Positions 51,116-58,745 of a DNA stretch of 64,000 bases are shown here, one piece after another (the first letter of the stretch is position 1; each line of letters starts with the position of its first letter). The notes beneath the pieces were generated by a model, which had not been told where the DNA came from, did no database searches, and saw only the letters and a program-made list of their open reading frames with translations. The stretch lies in contig NZ_JAILYH010000015.1 in assembly GCF_019793435.1 (NCBI RefSeq), positions 141,971 to 205,970 of the forward strand. Direction: 5' to 3'. The translations under genes and the position numbers were made by a program. This DNA comes from Rhizobium redzepovicii. Lineage in GTDB: Bacteria > Pseudomonadota > Alphaproteobacteria > Rhizobiales > Rhizobiaceae.

Positions 51116-51631
51116 TTGCGAAAGCGAAAGAGGCGGCGCTTGCAGATTCCTCTGCAGTTTCATGTTGCCGAGACCACGGGATGGCTCGTAAACCACCGGA
51201 TGAAGTCCGCCCTTCCCGGCTATCTCATGATCAGTTCCAAGACCGACACGACTGACCTTTCGGATTTATCGGAAAAGGCGTTGGGCGAATTCGGCCCATT
51301 GCTTGCAAGAACGCAGAAGGCGCTGAAACAAGACCTGAATGCTCAGCGCGTCTATATCGGCCGATACGGGCACTCGCCCGGTTATCCGATCCATTTTCAT
51401 GTCATTCCGATATATGACTGGGTGGAGGAGTTGTTCTGGAAGGACGGCCGGTATCGTCTGCTCGAGAACTTTGCAGAAGGACGCGGAGAAACCGCAGCGG
51501 ACGGCGCGGAACTGACGCTGTTCGTCTGGCGCGAGTTCTGTGAACGCGCAGTGTCGCCACCGGTCAGAGGGCCGTCGGTCTCAGAGGTCATTGCGCTGTT
51601 GCGGGAGGTAATGCGGTTTCCGGCACCTTAG
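51116..51631 (+). CDS. HIT family protein, N-terminus in doubt (possible frameshift)
   Basis: The conserved part (from FHVAETTGWLVNH, LPGYLMISSK) to IYIGRYGHSPGYPIHFHVIPIY carries the HIT His triad as HFHVIP, giving a nucleotide hydrolase or transferase. The listed coordinates follow the open frame, which begins TTG 51116 with an implausible basic leader. A better N-terminus (KCSFAKAKEAALADSSAVS) lies in another frame from about 51103 and would join near 51155-51165 after a one-base shift. A 15-bp palindrome CGATCTTGAAGATCG at 51051 precedes it. Confidence 0.6.
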   Translation: MRKRKRRRLQIPLQFHVAETTGWLVNHRMKSALPGYLMISSKTDTTDLSDLSEKALGEFGPLLARTQKALKQDLNAQRVYIGRYGHSPGYPIHFHVIPIYDWVEELFWKDGRYRLLENFAEGRGETAADGAELTLFVWREFCERAVSPPVRGPSVSEVIALLREVMRFPAP

Positions 51632-51641
51632 GTCTTTGCGC

Positions 51642-52205
51642 CTAAGGCAACGCCGGTCCCGCCTGGCTTGCAACGAGCGCACGGCCGGCTGCCGCGCCGG
51701 CGTGAAGGCAGACCAGGCCGATCGCGGCCAGAGAATTGATCAGCAGGACATTCGCCACCACAGACGCCGAAAACGCTTCCTCGCCTGACGGAAGCACCGC
51801 CGTCGCAGCAAAGAGCACGCCTTCATAGGCAACGAAGCCGGCCATGAAGGCGCCGGCCGCGGTGACGGTCAGGCCGGCCGCAAGGTGAAGCACGCCGAGC
51901 GCTGCGGCCAGGGATGCAAATGCGGCAAGACCGATCGCCAGACCCCACGCATAGCTGTCCCAAGTCTGGGGATAGCCGAGCACGAGATACCCGACCATCT
52001 GGTTGGCGAGCCAGGCCAGCAGGACCGCCGTCAGCGCCATGCGCCGGGGAACAATGACCGCCGATACCGCCGCCAGGGCCACGAAGGGCGTGACGCAGGC
52101 AAAAATCAGGCTGAGAGCGACGCTCGCGCCTGAAATGATGGCGACCCAGGCGACAGCGAAGCCGGGGACGACGGGCCGCAGGGGAAACTGATTTCGTTCG
52201 AGCAT
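51642..52205 (-). CDS. Membrane protein at the end of the B12 operon, unknown function
   Basis: 187 residues with about five or six spans (around residues 15-60, 68-90, 95-120, 125-150, 155-180) and no ATPase or transporter motif that I know. ATG 52205 has GGAG 8 bp upstream. It starts 71 bp after the BtuD-like ATPase on the same strand, so it is probably the last gene under the cobalamin riboswitch. A role as an extra B12 or cobalt permease component is inference. Confidence 0.65.
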   Translation of the reverse strand: MLERNQFPLRPVVPGFAVAWVAIISGASVALSLIFACVTPFVALAAVSAVIVPRRMALTAVLLAWLANQMVGYLVLGYPQTWDSYAWGLAIGLAAFASLAAALGVLHLAAGLTVTAAGAFMAGFVAYEGVLFAATAVLPSGEEAFSASVVANVLLINSLAAIGLVCLHAGAAAGRALVASQAGPALP

Positions 52206-52276
52206 CTCGAAACTCCGTTCGACCGGGCGCAGGCGCCCTCGGAAATCATACGCCAGTCCAGGAAAAAGGCCATTCC

Positions 52277-53041
52277 TCAATCCAGGACGTATTGGATGTG
52301 GTGCCGCCCATGCACTGCCGACTTCTGGACATGGGCGCGAACGCCGAAAACCCTGCCGATCATATCCTCGGTAAGCACCTCCTCCGGCGCGCCCGCGGCG
52401 ACGACCTCACCCTTCTGAAGCACCGCCAGGCTGTCGCAGAACATTGCCGCCAGGTTGAGATCGTGCAGAGCGACGATGCAGGTGATGCCGAGCTTCGAGA
52501 TCAGCCGGAGAATGTCGAGCTGGTGCTGGATATCGAGATGATTGGTCGGCTCGTCGAGCAGCAGCTCGCCCGGCGCCTGCGCCAGCGACCGCGCAATATG
52601 GACGCGCTGTCGCTCGCCTCCCGACAGCGTCTGCCAGAGCTGGCCCGCCCTCGCCTGCATGTCGACCCGCAACAGCGCCTCCTCGACCGCGGCATCATCC
52701 TCCGCGCCGAAGGGCGCAAGCATCCCGCGATGCGGCGTGCGGCCGAGCCGCACCACGTCGCGCACGGTCAGTTGCGTCTCGGTCGTCGATTGCTGCTCGA
52801 CGAAGGCGATGCGCCGCGCAAGGGCGGCGCGCGACAGCGAAGCGATATCGTCGTCGCCCAGCCGGATGACGCCGCTGCGGACCTTGCGCAGCCGGCAGAT
52901 CAGCCTCAGCAGGCTCGATTTGCCGGACCCGTTCGGCCCGAGCAGACCGAGCACCTTGCCCTTTGCCACCGTCAGGCTGACGCCGTTGACGATGACCGTG
53001 TCGCCTGCGGCGAAACTCACCGCGTCGATCGTAATGCTCAT
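52277..53041 (-). CDS. btuD: BtuD-like ATPase of a B12-family ABC importer
   Basis: 254 residues. Walker A GPNGSGKSS near 36, Q-loop FVEQQS, signature TLSGGERQR, Walker B ELLLDEPTNHLD and the switch ALHDLNLA. Closest to the FecE/BtuD/HmuV group. It overlaps the permease gene (ATGA) and is the third gene behind a cobalamin riboswitch, which supports B12 rather than siderophore or heme transport. Confidence 0.92.
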   Translation of the reverse strand: MSITIDAVSFAAGDTVIVNGVSLTVAKGKVLGLLGPNGSGKSSLLRLICRLRKVRSGVIRLGDDDIASLSRAALARRIAFVEQQSTTETQLTVRDVVRLGRTPHRGMLAPFGAEDDAAVEEALLRVDMQARAGQLWQTLSGGERQRVHIARSLAQAPGELLLDEPTNHLDIQHQLDILRLISKLGITCIVALHDLNLAAMFCDSLAVLQKGEVVAAGAPEEVLTEDMIGRVFGVRAHVQKSAVHGRHHIQYVLD

Positions 53042-54078
53042 GCGCTCCTCCGCACGCGATAGAGGATGACGGCAAAGGCTGGCGCGCCGAAGAGCGCCGT
53101 AACAACGCCGATCGGCAGGACCTGCTGTGGGATGATGATGCGCGAGACGATATCGGCGCCGACCATGTAGATCGCGCCGCCGAGTGCTGTTGCCGGCAGC
53201 AGCCGCCGATGGCCCGGCCCGACGAGGAAGCGGGCGGCATGGGGAATGACCAGGCCGACGAAGCCGATCGAGCCGACCATGCTGACGACGCTTGCCGTCA
53301 TCGCCGCTGTCAGGCCGAACAGCAGGATCTGGACGCGGCGCACCGCAATGCCGAGCGAGGCCGCCGCATCCGTACCGAAGGCGAAGGCATCGAGCGCCCT
53401 GACATGGGCCATGCAGATGACGAAACCTGTGAGCGCGATCGGCACCGAGAGATAGACATCCGGCCAGCGCACGCCGCTGAGCGAACCCAGAAGCCAGAAC
53501 AGGATGCCCCGCGCCTGCTCGGCATTCGCCGATGTCGTCACGATGTAGGAGGTCAGCGCAGTGAAGAGCTGCGAACCGGCGACGCCGCACAGGATGATGC
53601 GTTCGCCGGTTCCTCCCGCACCCGTCGCCAGGAAGCCGACCAGCAGAAAGGCAATGACCGCGCCGATGAAGGCGCCGCTGGAAAGGCCAAGAACACCGTA
53701 GCCGAGGCCGAGGATCATCACGCAGACGGCTCCCGTCGAGGCGCCGGCGGAGATGCCGAGCACATAGGGTTCGGCCAGCGGATTGCGCAGCAGCGCCTGC
53801 AGCACGGCGCCGCAGAGCGAGAGCGACGCGCCGGCGCTGGCCGCAACCAGCGCCCGGCTCAGACGATAATCCCAGACGATGCCCTGGTGGATGCGGCTGA
53901 GTTCGAACTGCGTTCCGAACAGCCGGTTGGAGACGGCCTCCGCCGTTGTCGCCAGCGGGATCGCGATCTCGCCGATCGAAACGGCAAGGCTGATCATCAG
54001 TCCGAGAAGGAGAAGGGCTGAAATGGTGAGCGCGGCGAGCGCCCACCATCCTTGTTTCCTGACCGACGCTGCCTTCAC
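53038..54078 (-). CDS. btuC: BtuC-like FecCD permease
   Basis: 346 residues, about ten spans. FecCD/BtuC motifs: DYRLSRALVAASAGASLSLCGAVLQALLRNPLAEPYVLGISAGAS (short motifs R-x-x-RAL, NPLAEPxxLGISAGA) and GFVGLVIPHAARFLVGPGHR. GTG 54078 overlaps the stop of the binding protein (GTGA), so the pair is coupled. The long frame to 54750 is antisense. Confidence 0.93.
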   Translation of the reverse strand: MKAASVRKQGWWALAALTISALLLLGLMISLAVSIGEIAIPLATTAEAVSNRLFGTQFELSRIHQGIVWDYRLSRALVAASAGASLSLCGAVLQALLRNPLAEPYVLGISAGASTGAVCVMILGLGYGVLGLSSGAFIGAVIAFLLVGFLATGAGGTGERIILCGVAGSQLFTALTSYIVTTSANAEQARGILFWLLGSLSGVRWPDVYLSVPIALTGFVICMAHVRALDAFAFGTDAAASLGIAVRRVQILLFGLTAAMTASVVSMVGSIGFVGLVIPHAARFLVGPGHRRLLPATALGGAIYMVGADIVSRIIIPQQVLPIGVVTALFGAPAFAVILYRVRRSA

Positions 54079-55091
54079 TGCGAGAGGCCGAAGGATTTGA
54101 TGCCGTTCGCCAAGGTCTCGATGCCGTCGATCGTGCGGATCGTTGGGTTCATCGATTGCGCGTCCATCATCACGAAGTGCCTGTTCCTGACGGCATCGAG
54201 TTCCTTGGTCACGGGGTCGTTCTCGAGAAAATCGATCTTGACCTTCGGATCGTCGGCGGCGTAGCGGCGCCGGTCCATGGTGGCGAGCACGATGACGGCC
54301 GGGTTCGCCTGGGCGATGGTTTCCCAGCCGACCAGCGGCCATTCCTCCTCGGTGGTGACGACATTCCTGGCGCCGATCGCCTTCAGTATATAGGCAGGCG
54401 CGCTGTTCTTGCCCGCAATGAAGGCGTCGCCGTTGACTTCCTTGCTGGAGAACCAGAAGACGATGGGCAGGCTCTTGCCCGATGCGGCTGATATCGAGGC
54501 GACGGCATCCGCCTCGCGCTTCTTCAGCTCGGAAATCAGCGCATCGCCGCGCTCCTTCACGTCGAAGATCTCTGAGAGTTCGGCGATTTCGCGATAGATC
54601 AGCGCCATCGTGAACAGCTCCTTGCGCACACCGTCGCCGCCATCGGTGTTGACCTTGGCGACGCAATCGGCCGGCGAAAGATAGGTATTGATCCCGAGAT
54701 CCTGAAACTGCTCCCGCTTGCCGACGGAGCCCTGCGCGCCGACATGCCATTCGAACTCGGCCGCCACCAGGTCGGGCTCCTGTCCGACGACGGATTCGAA
54801 GCTCGGATCATTGTCGGCGAGACGCTTTATCCTGCTGTTCGCCGCGGCATATTGCGGCAGCACGGGACCGACCCAGACGGCCGTGCCGGCGATCTTGTCG
54901 GCAAGGCCGAGCGAGAAAAGAATTTCGGTCATTCCCTGGCCGATCGAAACGATCTTCGACGGCGCCTTCTGGAAAGTCACCTGCTCACCGCAATTGGTGA
55001 TGGTCAAAGGATATTGGGTGGCAGCAAGGCTCGGTGCCGCAAGGCCGATCAGCCCGAAGGCAAATGTCATGGTGGCGAGAATCTGGCGCAT
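54075..55091 (-). CDS. btuF: BtuF-like periplasmic binding protein
   Basis: 338 residues with a signal peptide (FGLIGLAAPSLAA). Type III periplasmic binding protein: KIVSIGQGMTEILFSLGLADKIAGT at the first lobe, then EPDLVAAEFEW and NPAVIVLATMDRRR. These fit the iron-siderophore/B12 class. With the cobalamin riboswitch directly upstream, corrinoid is the most likely ligand. Ligand residues cannot be confirmed by eye. Confidence 0.88.
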   Translation of the reverse strand: MRQILATMTFAFGLIGLAAPSLAATQYPLTITNCGEQVTFQKAPSKIVSIGQGMTEILFSLGLADKIAGTAVWVGPVLPQYAAANSRIKRLADNDPSFESVVGQEPDLVAAEFEWHVGAQGSVGKREQFQDLGINTYLSPADCVAKVNTDGGDGVRKELFTMALIYREIAELSEIFDVKERGDALISELKKREADAVASISAASGKSLPIVFWFSSKEVNGDAFIAGKNSAPAYILKAIGARNVVTTEEEWPLVGWETIAQANPAVIVLATMDRRRYAADDPKVKIDFLENDPVTKELDAVRNRHFVMMDAQSMNPTIRTIDGIETLANGIKSFGLSQ

Positions 55092-55274
55092 GAAAAACCT
55101 CGATTGAAGGAAAAAGCACGGTTATGCCGCACGCGCGGCCGAAGGCACGCTGACGCGCGCGCTAGCCGCAGGAGGCCCAATCGAGACGGATGCATGCCGA
55201 AATTCGGCGAAGGTTCAGAAGGTCAATCATGTCTGTTCCTTATCCGGGCATCCCCGCCCGGTTGATTGGATCGT

Positions 55275-55508
55275 GATTGACGGCAGGTCTCCTGGCTTGC
55301 GGATATAAGTCGTTCATCCGCCTTCCCGCGATATATCGCAGTGGCAGGGCCATAAGCCCTTCAGAGATGGCCAGTCGCTGGCCACAGCTGAGATGATCGA
55401 CAATCCGCTTACAGTTGCGGGGGCAGCCACGGTCTCGGTCCCTACTGGGTCGTCCTCACCGTGTTCCCTATTAATCCCCTTGGAGTCATCTTCAGGGAAC
55501 CGTCACCG
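55275..55508 (-). promoter_or_regulatory. Cobalamin (adenosylcobalamin) riboswitch
   Basis: Read on the minus strand: GGTTCCC and TAGGGAACACGGTG form the 5' paired region; GCCCCCGCAACTGTAAGCGG is the conserved B12-riboswitch core (GCAACTGTAAGCGG); AGCCAGGAGACCTGCC is the B12 box at the 3' end (55281-55297). It lies about 180 bp upstream of the btuF start and points at it. Binding cobalamin should repress the operon at transcription or translation. Confidence 0.95.
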
Positions 55509-55766
55509 CCAGTTACGTCGCCCGCCCGCACGACGTCAATCATTATTGCGGAAGATTGGGTTTGGTGGGCGAAATATGGAGACGGAACGTCGGAGCGCTG
55601 TTGGCCGGTATGATGCCAGCATTCTCATCCCCAGGATGGAGCTCTCTTAAGCATCCTACTATTCCCGCTGTCGTGGGCGCGGCATCCACCAACCTCCCTC
55701 ATGCTGAGGTGCGCAGCCCGAACGGGCGAAGCCTCGAAGCACGCCGCAACGCTGCTCCCTGCGTTC
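55509..55766. other. Gap between the B12 riboswitch and the Blh gene
   Basis: 258 bp. The promoter of the B12 operon should lie at 55510-55570. A family A repeat is at 55697-55745. No gene seen: the small plus-strand frames here have no ribosome site or motif. Confidence 0.45.
55697..55745. repeat. Dispersed repeat family A, copy 7
   Basis: CCTCATGCTGAGGTGCGCAG, CCCGAACGGG hairpin, then CGAAGCCTCGAAGCACGC. It lies just downstream of the Blh gene stop. Confidence 0.65.
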
Positions 55767-57047
55767 CTACAACGCATCCAGCGGAATCTTCAGATACCGT
55801 CGCCCGTTCGCCTCCGGTTCGGGCAACCGCCCGCCGCGGATGTTGACCTGCAGCGCATGCAGCATCAGCTTCGGTTTCGGCAGCGTGCGGTCGCGCGCCT
55901 GGCGCAGCGCCACGAAGCCGGCTTCGTCGATGCCTGATATATGCGGATTGGCGCGCTTCTGGGCGGCTACCGTGCTTTCCCAGCGCGGGTGACGGCCGCC
56001 AGGCTGATAGTCGTGGCCGGAAAAGAGCCGGGTCTCCTCGGGCAGCGACAGGATCGCCTGGATCGAGTGCCAGAGAGCGCTGGCGCTGCCGCCGGGAAAA
56101 TCCGTGCGCGCCGTGCCGGTATCCGGCGTGAACACGGTGTCGTGCACGAAGGCGGCGTCGCCGATCACATAGGTCACCGAGGCAAGAGTATGGCCGGGCG
56201 AGAACATCACGCGGGCTCTAAGCCCGCCGATCTCGAAAGTGTCGCCATCAGCAAACAGCCGGTCCCATTGCGAGCCGTCGGTTTCGAGTGCCGGCCAGTT
56301 GTAGATTTCCTTCCAGAGCACCTGCACGTCGGTGACATGGGCGCCGATCGCCGTCGGCGCGCCGGTCTTTCCTTTGAGATAGTGCGCGGCGGAGAAATGG
56401 TCGGCATGCGGATGCGTGTCGAGGATCCACTCGACCGTCAGCCCTTCGCTGTCGATATGCGCGAGGATGGCATCGGCATTGGCCGTTCCCGTCGCACCCG
56501 ACATTTCGTCGAAATCGAGCACCGGGTCGATGATGGCGCAGCGTTTCGTTACCGGGTCTGAAACGACATATTGCACACTGCAAGTGCGGGGTTCGAAGAA
56601 AGCCTTCACGACAGCCGCCTGCCCTGCCCGCTTTTCCAGCCAGCGGCGCGCGCCGGCAAGATCGAAGCCGAGGTTTTGACCGAAGGCCTCGACGTCCCCG
56701 GGCTGCATCCGCCCGTCAAGCACCTCTCCGAGCGCATAGAGCGTCAACGCCCGGGTGCCGCTCTTGCAATGAGCGACGACCGGCCCGTTTGCTTGCATCA
56801 TCGCCCTCTGGAAGGCGCGGATATCGGCCTCGGTAATCTCGGGCCCTTTCACCGGCACGAAGCTGTATGCGAGCCCCACGGCAGCGGCAGAAGCCTTTTC
56901 CGCCGCATCGCCCGGCTGCCCCGGCTCCTCGCCATCCGGCCGGGCATTGATGACGCCGGCAAAACCGTCCGCCGCAAAAGCAGCAAAACCGGCGGCATCG
57001 GGCTGCCCCGCCACCGATATCAGCTCATTGACCCTTACGGATGTCAT
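55767..57047 (-). CDS. blh: Blh-type fusion: DUF442 phosphatase-like sulfurtransferase plus ETHE1-like persulfide dioxygenase
   Basis: 426 residues. Residues about 1-115 are a DUF442/TIGR01244 domain with the cysteine loop VVAHCKSGTRA. Residues about 130-426 are a metallo-beta-lactamase dioxygenase: THPHADHFSAAHYL metal site, SPGHTLASVTYVIGD, DTVFTPDTGTARTDFPGG and FSGHDYQPGGR. Such fusions oxidise glutathione persulfide in H2S detoxification and in related bacteria are repressed by BigR. No bigR gene is in the window. ATG 57047 gives the normal length; the frame further upstream is not family-like. Confidence 0.92.
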   Translation of the reverse strand: MTSVRVNELISVAGQPDAAGFAAFAADGFAGVINARPDGEEPGQPGDAAEKASAAAVGLAYSFVPVKGPEITEADIRAFQRAMMQANGPVVAHCKSGTRALTLYALGEVLDGRMQPGDVEAFGQNLGFDLAGARRWLEKRAGQAAVVKAFFEPRTCSVQYVVSDPVTKRCAIIDPVLDFDEMSGATGTANADAILAHIDSEGLTVEWILDTHPHADHFSAAHYLKGKTGAPTAIGAHVTDVQVLWKEIYNWPALETDGSQWDRLFADGDTFEIGGLRARVMFSPGHTLASVTYVIGDAAFVHDTVFTPDTGTARTDFPGGSASALWHSIQAILSLPEETRLFSGHDYQPGGRHPRWESTVAAQKRANPHISGIDEAGFVALRQARDRTLPKPKLMLHALQVNIRGGRLPEPEANGRRYLKIPLDAL

Positions 57048-57216
57048 CGAAGCCCCCGCGCTGCCTGCATCGGCAGTATCGCATGTATATCGGTACAATC
57101 TCACAAGTATATTGCCGAGCGCAAGAATAGTCGCTTGGCACTCCGTCGCGCCTGCGCAGGCCGGTGAATGTGGGCGCCAAGACACTCCCGATAGTCGCCC
57201 GGCCCGGCGCAGCCAG

Positions 57217-57468
57217 TCAAAACGACAGCGTTGCCGCGCCCTCTTTGATTTCGGCATGCATGGCGCTGGCGCCGACGATGACGATGCCGTCGAGCATGTC
57301 TTCCTGCGTATAACCGCGCGAGGTGACGCAGGGCGGGCAGGCCCAGATCGTGCCGCCGCGCTGCTGGAAATTCTCGATAAGCGTCGACAACGGATCGAGC
57401 GGCGGCACATGCGTCATCCGTTGGCCGCCCTTGCGCACAAGGTTCGCAGCCTGCGTCGTCACCCTCAC
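57217..57468 (-). pseudogene. DsrE-like protein, N-terminally truncated
   Basis: 83 residues from GTG 57468. The second half of a DsrE/F-like sulfur-relay protein: PPLDPLSTLIENFQQRGGTIWACPPCVTSRGY (Cys-Pro-Pro-Cys) and IVIVGASAMHAEIKEGAATLSF. Family members are about 115-120 residues and begin with a Rossmann-like strand and helix missing here. The frame begins within the last codons of a VOC gene. It was probably once functional with Blh, which follows 170 bp downstream on the same strand. Confidence 0.6.
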
Positions 57469-57840
57469 GCCGCCGGCTCGTTGAGCATAGCCTCGATATT
57501 GTAACCGTCAGGATCGAGAACGAAGCAGGCATAGTAGTTGTCGGCATATTCCGGCCGCGGGCCGGGCGCACCATTGTCCCTTGCGCCGGCTTCAAGTGCT
57601 GCGCGATAAAATGCCTCGACCTCCGCCCTGCTTCGGACCCGGAAGGCAACGTGCAAACGGGTCAGAGGCGGCTTGTCGTCAGTGTGCTGGATTTCGAAGA
57701 GGCTGCCACCGACATCGAAAGCCCAGAAAACGCCTTCCTTCCCGAAGGTAGCCCAGAGGGTCGAAAGCGCGTTCATAAAATACCTTGCTCTTTTCAAGGT
57801 CACTGACCGCCATGGTGATATGATCGATCATGCCGTGCAT
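57465..57840 (-). pseudogene. VOC family protein, frameshifted
   Basis: The N-terminal half (HGMIDHITMAVSDLEKSKVFYERAF) is in one frame from 57840; the C-terminal half (TFGKEGVFWAFDVGGSLFEI, then LHVAFRVRSRAEVEAFY and YACFVLDPDGYNIEAM) is in another to 57465. The shift is near 57750, at the base run GCTACC/GCCCAG. Both halves match the glyoxalase/VOC fold and would join into a protein of about 125 residues. Real decay or a sequence error. Confidence 0.7.
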
Positions 57841-58007
57841 CCTATCGTTCAAGCATCCCATGATAGTCGAATCCGCGGCGGAAAACACACAAAACCCACG
57901 CGATATCCAGCAATGCCGGCCGCCTCCGTTAGCTCCGACCGGGCGCTCGACATCGGCAACAATATCGGCCTAAAGTCCAGGCGCGATGGACTGGATAACG
58001 CTCGCAA

Positions 58008-58538
58008 ATGCCTTACGGGATCAGCCTCAAATGTCTGAACGAGACCGCATCGCCGGTTTTCAAACTCTGGGATGAAGCGGCGGCATTCGAAGAGACGGCT
58101 TCGATGCGGACCTTGAATTATCCTCCCCATCTGACCCTCGCAGTTTATCAGGCGTTTGATGCAGATCGATTGGGCGAGGCGCTTGAAAGTGTTTTCCGCG
58201 CGCGCTCCACCGTCACCTTAGCCTTTTCGGGCATCGGCTATTTTCAGAACGAGTTCCTCGTTCTCTGGGCGCGCCCGATCCCAGACGACGCTCTTCTCCA
58301 ACTGCACGCGGCTTTCCATCGAAAGATTGATCCTGCCTTCTGTCATGGGCACTATCGACCCGGCAATTGGGCGCCTCACTGCACCATTGCAGCGAAAGTG
58401 CCGGAGGCGAAATCAGCGGCCGCGATCAAATGGGCGAACGAAAATAGCATGCAGTTCTCGGTAAATTTCGATGCCGTCGATTGTGTCCGGTTTCCGCCTG
58501 TGGAGATATTGAGCGAGATCAGGTTGGCGCCGCGATGA
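58008..58538 (+). CDS. 2'-5' RNA ligase family protein (2H phosphoesterase)
   Basis: 176 residues. Two HxT/Sx motifs define the 2H fold: PPHLTLAVY near residue 42 and APHCTIAAKV near 125. Bacterial members act on 2'-5' or cyclic phosphodiester bonds in RNA or nucleotides; the substrate here is unknown. ATG 58008 is the only sensible start; no strong ribosome site. It faces the ilv-type gene convergently. Confidence 0.83.
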   Translation: MPYGISLKCLNETASPVFKLWDEAAAFEETASMRTLNYPPHLTLAVYQAFDADRLGEALESVFRARSTVTLAFSGIGYFQNEFLVLWARPIPDDALLQLHAAFHRKIDPAFCHGHYRPGNWAPHCTIAAKVPEAKSAAAIKWANENSMQFSVNFDAVDCVRFPPVEILSEIRLAPR

Positions 58539-58705
58539 TGCTGCCGGCACAAGGCCACATCGGCGGCGGCCTGATGACTCGACGCCAGTCGCAGAATCCA
58601 CCGCTGCGACTGACATTTTCAAACCATGCTCCAAAGCCGCTAATGCATGTCGCCAGGAAGTGTGCAGCGGTTCCGGGAGAACGACATCCATTCAACCAAA
58701 GAGCT

Positions 58706-58745
58706 AAAGCGCGTCGCATGAATCAAGTTTGATGCGACGCGCTTT
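58706..58745. repeat. RIME-like perfect palindrome, copy 4, overlapping the ilv gene end
   Basis: AAAGCGCGTCGCAT at 58706-58719 and ATGCGACGCGCTTT at 58732-58745 form a perfect 14-bp stem with a 12-nt loop (GAATCAAGTTTG). The stop codon and last codons of the acetolactate synthase-like gene fall within it. It probably ends that transcript and is the best-preserved copy in the window. Confidence 0.8.

Noticed and set aside
52277..54049. 590-codon frame appearing to fuse a permease-like and ATPase protein
   Set aside because: Only the part from 53041 on is the BtuD ATPase; the upstream part is the wrong frame of the BtuC gene.
55767..57410. 547-codon version of the Blh gene
   Set aside because: Residues before the ATG at 57047 are an out-of-frame reading of the DsrE fragment and spacer; the DUF442 domain begins at MTSVRVNEL.
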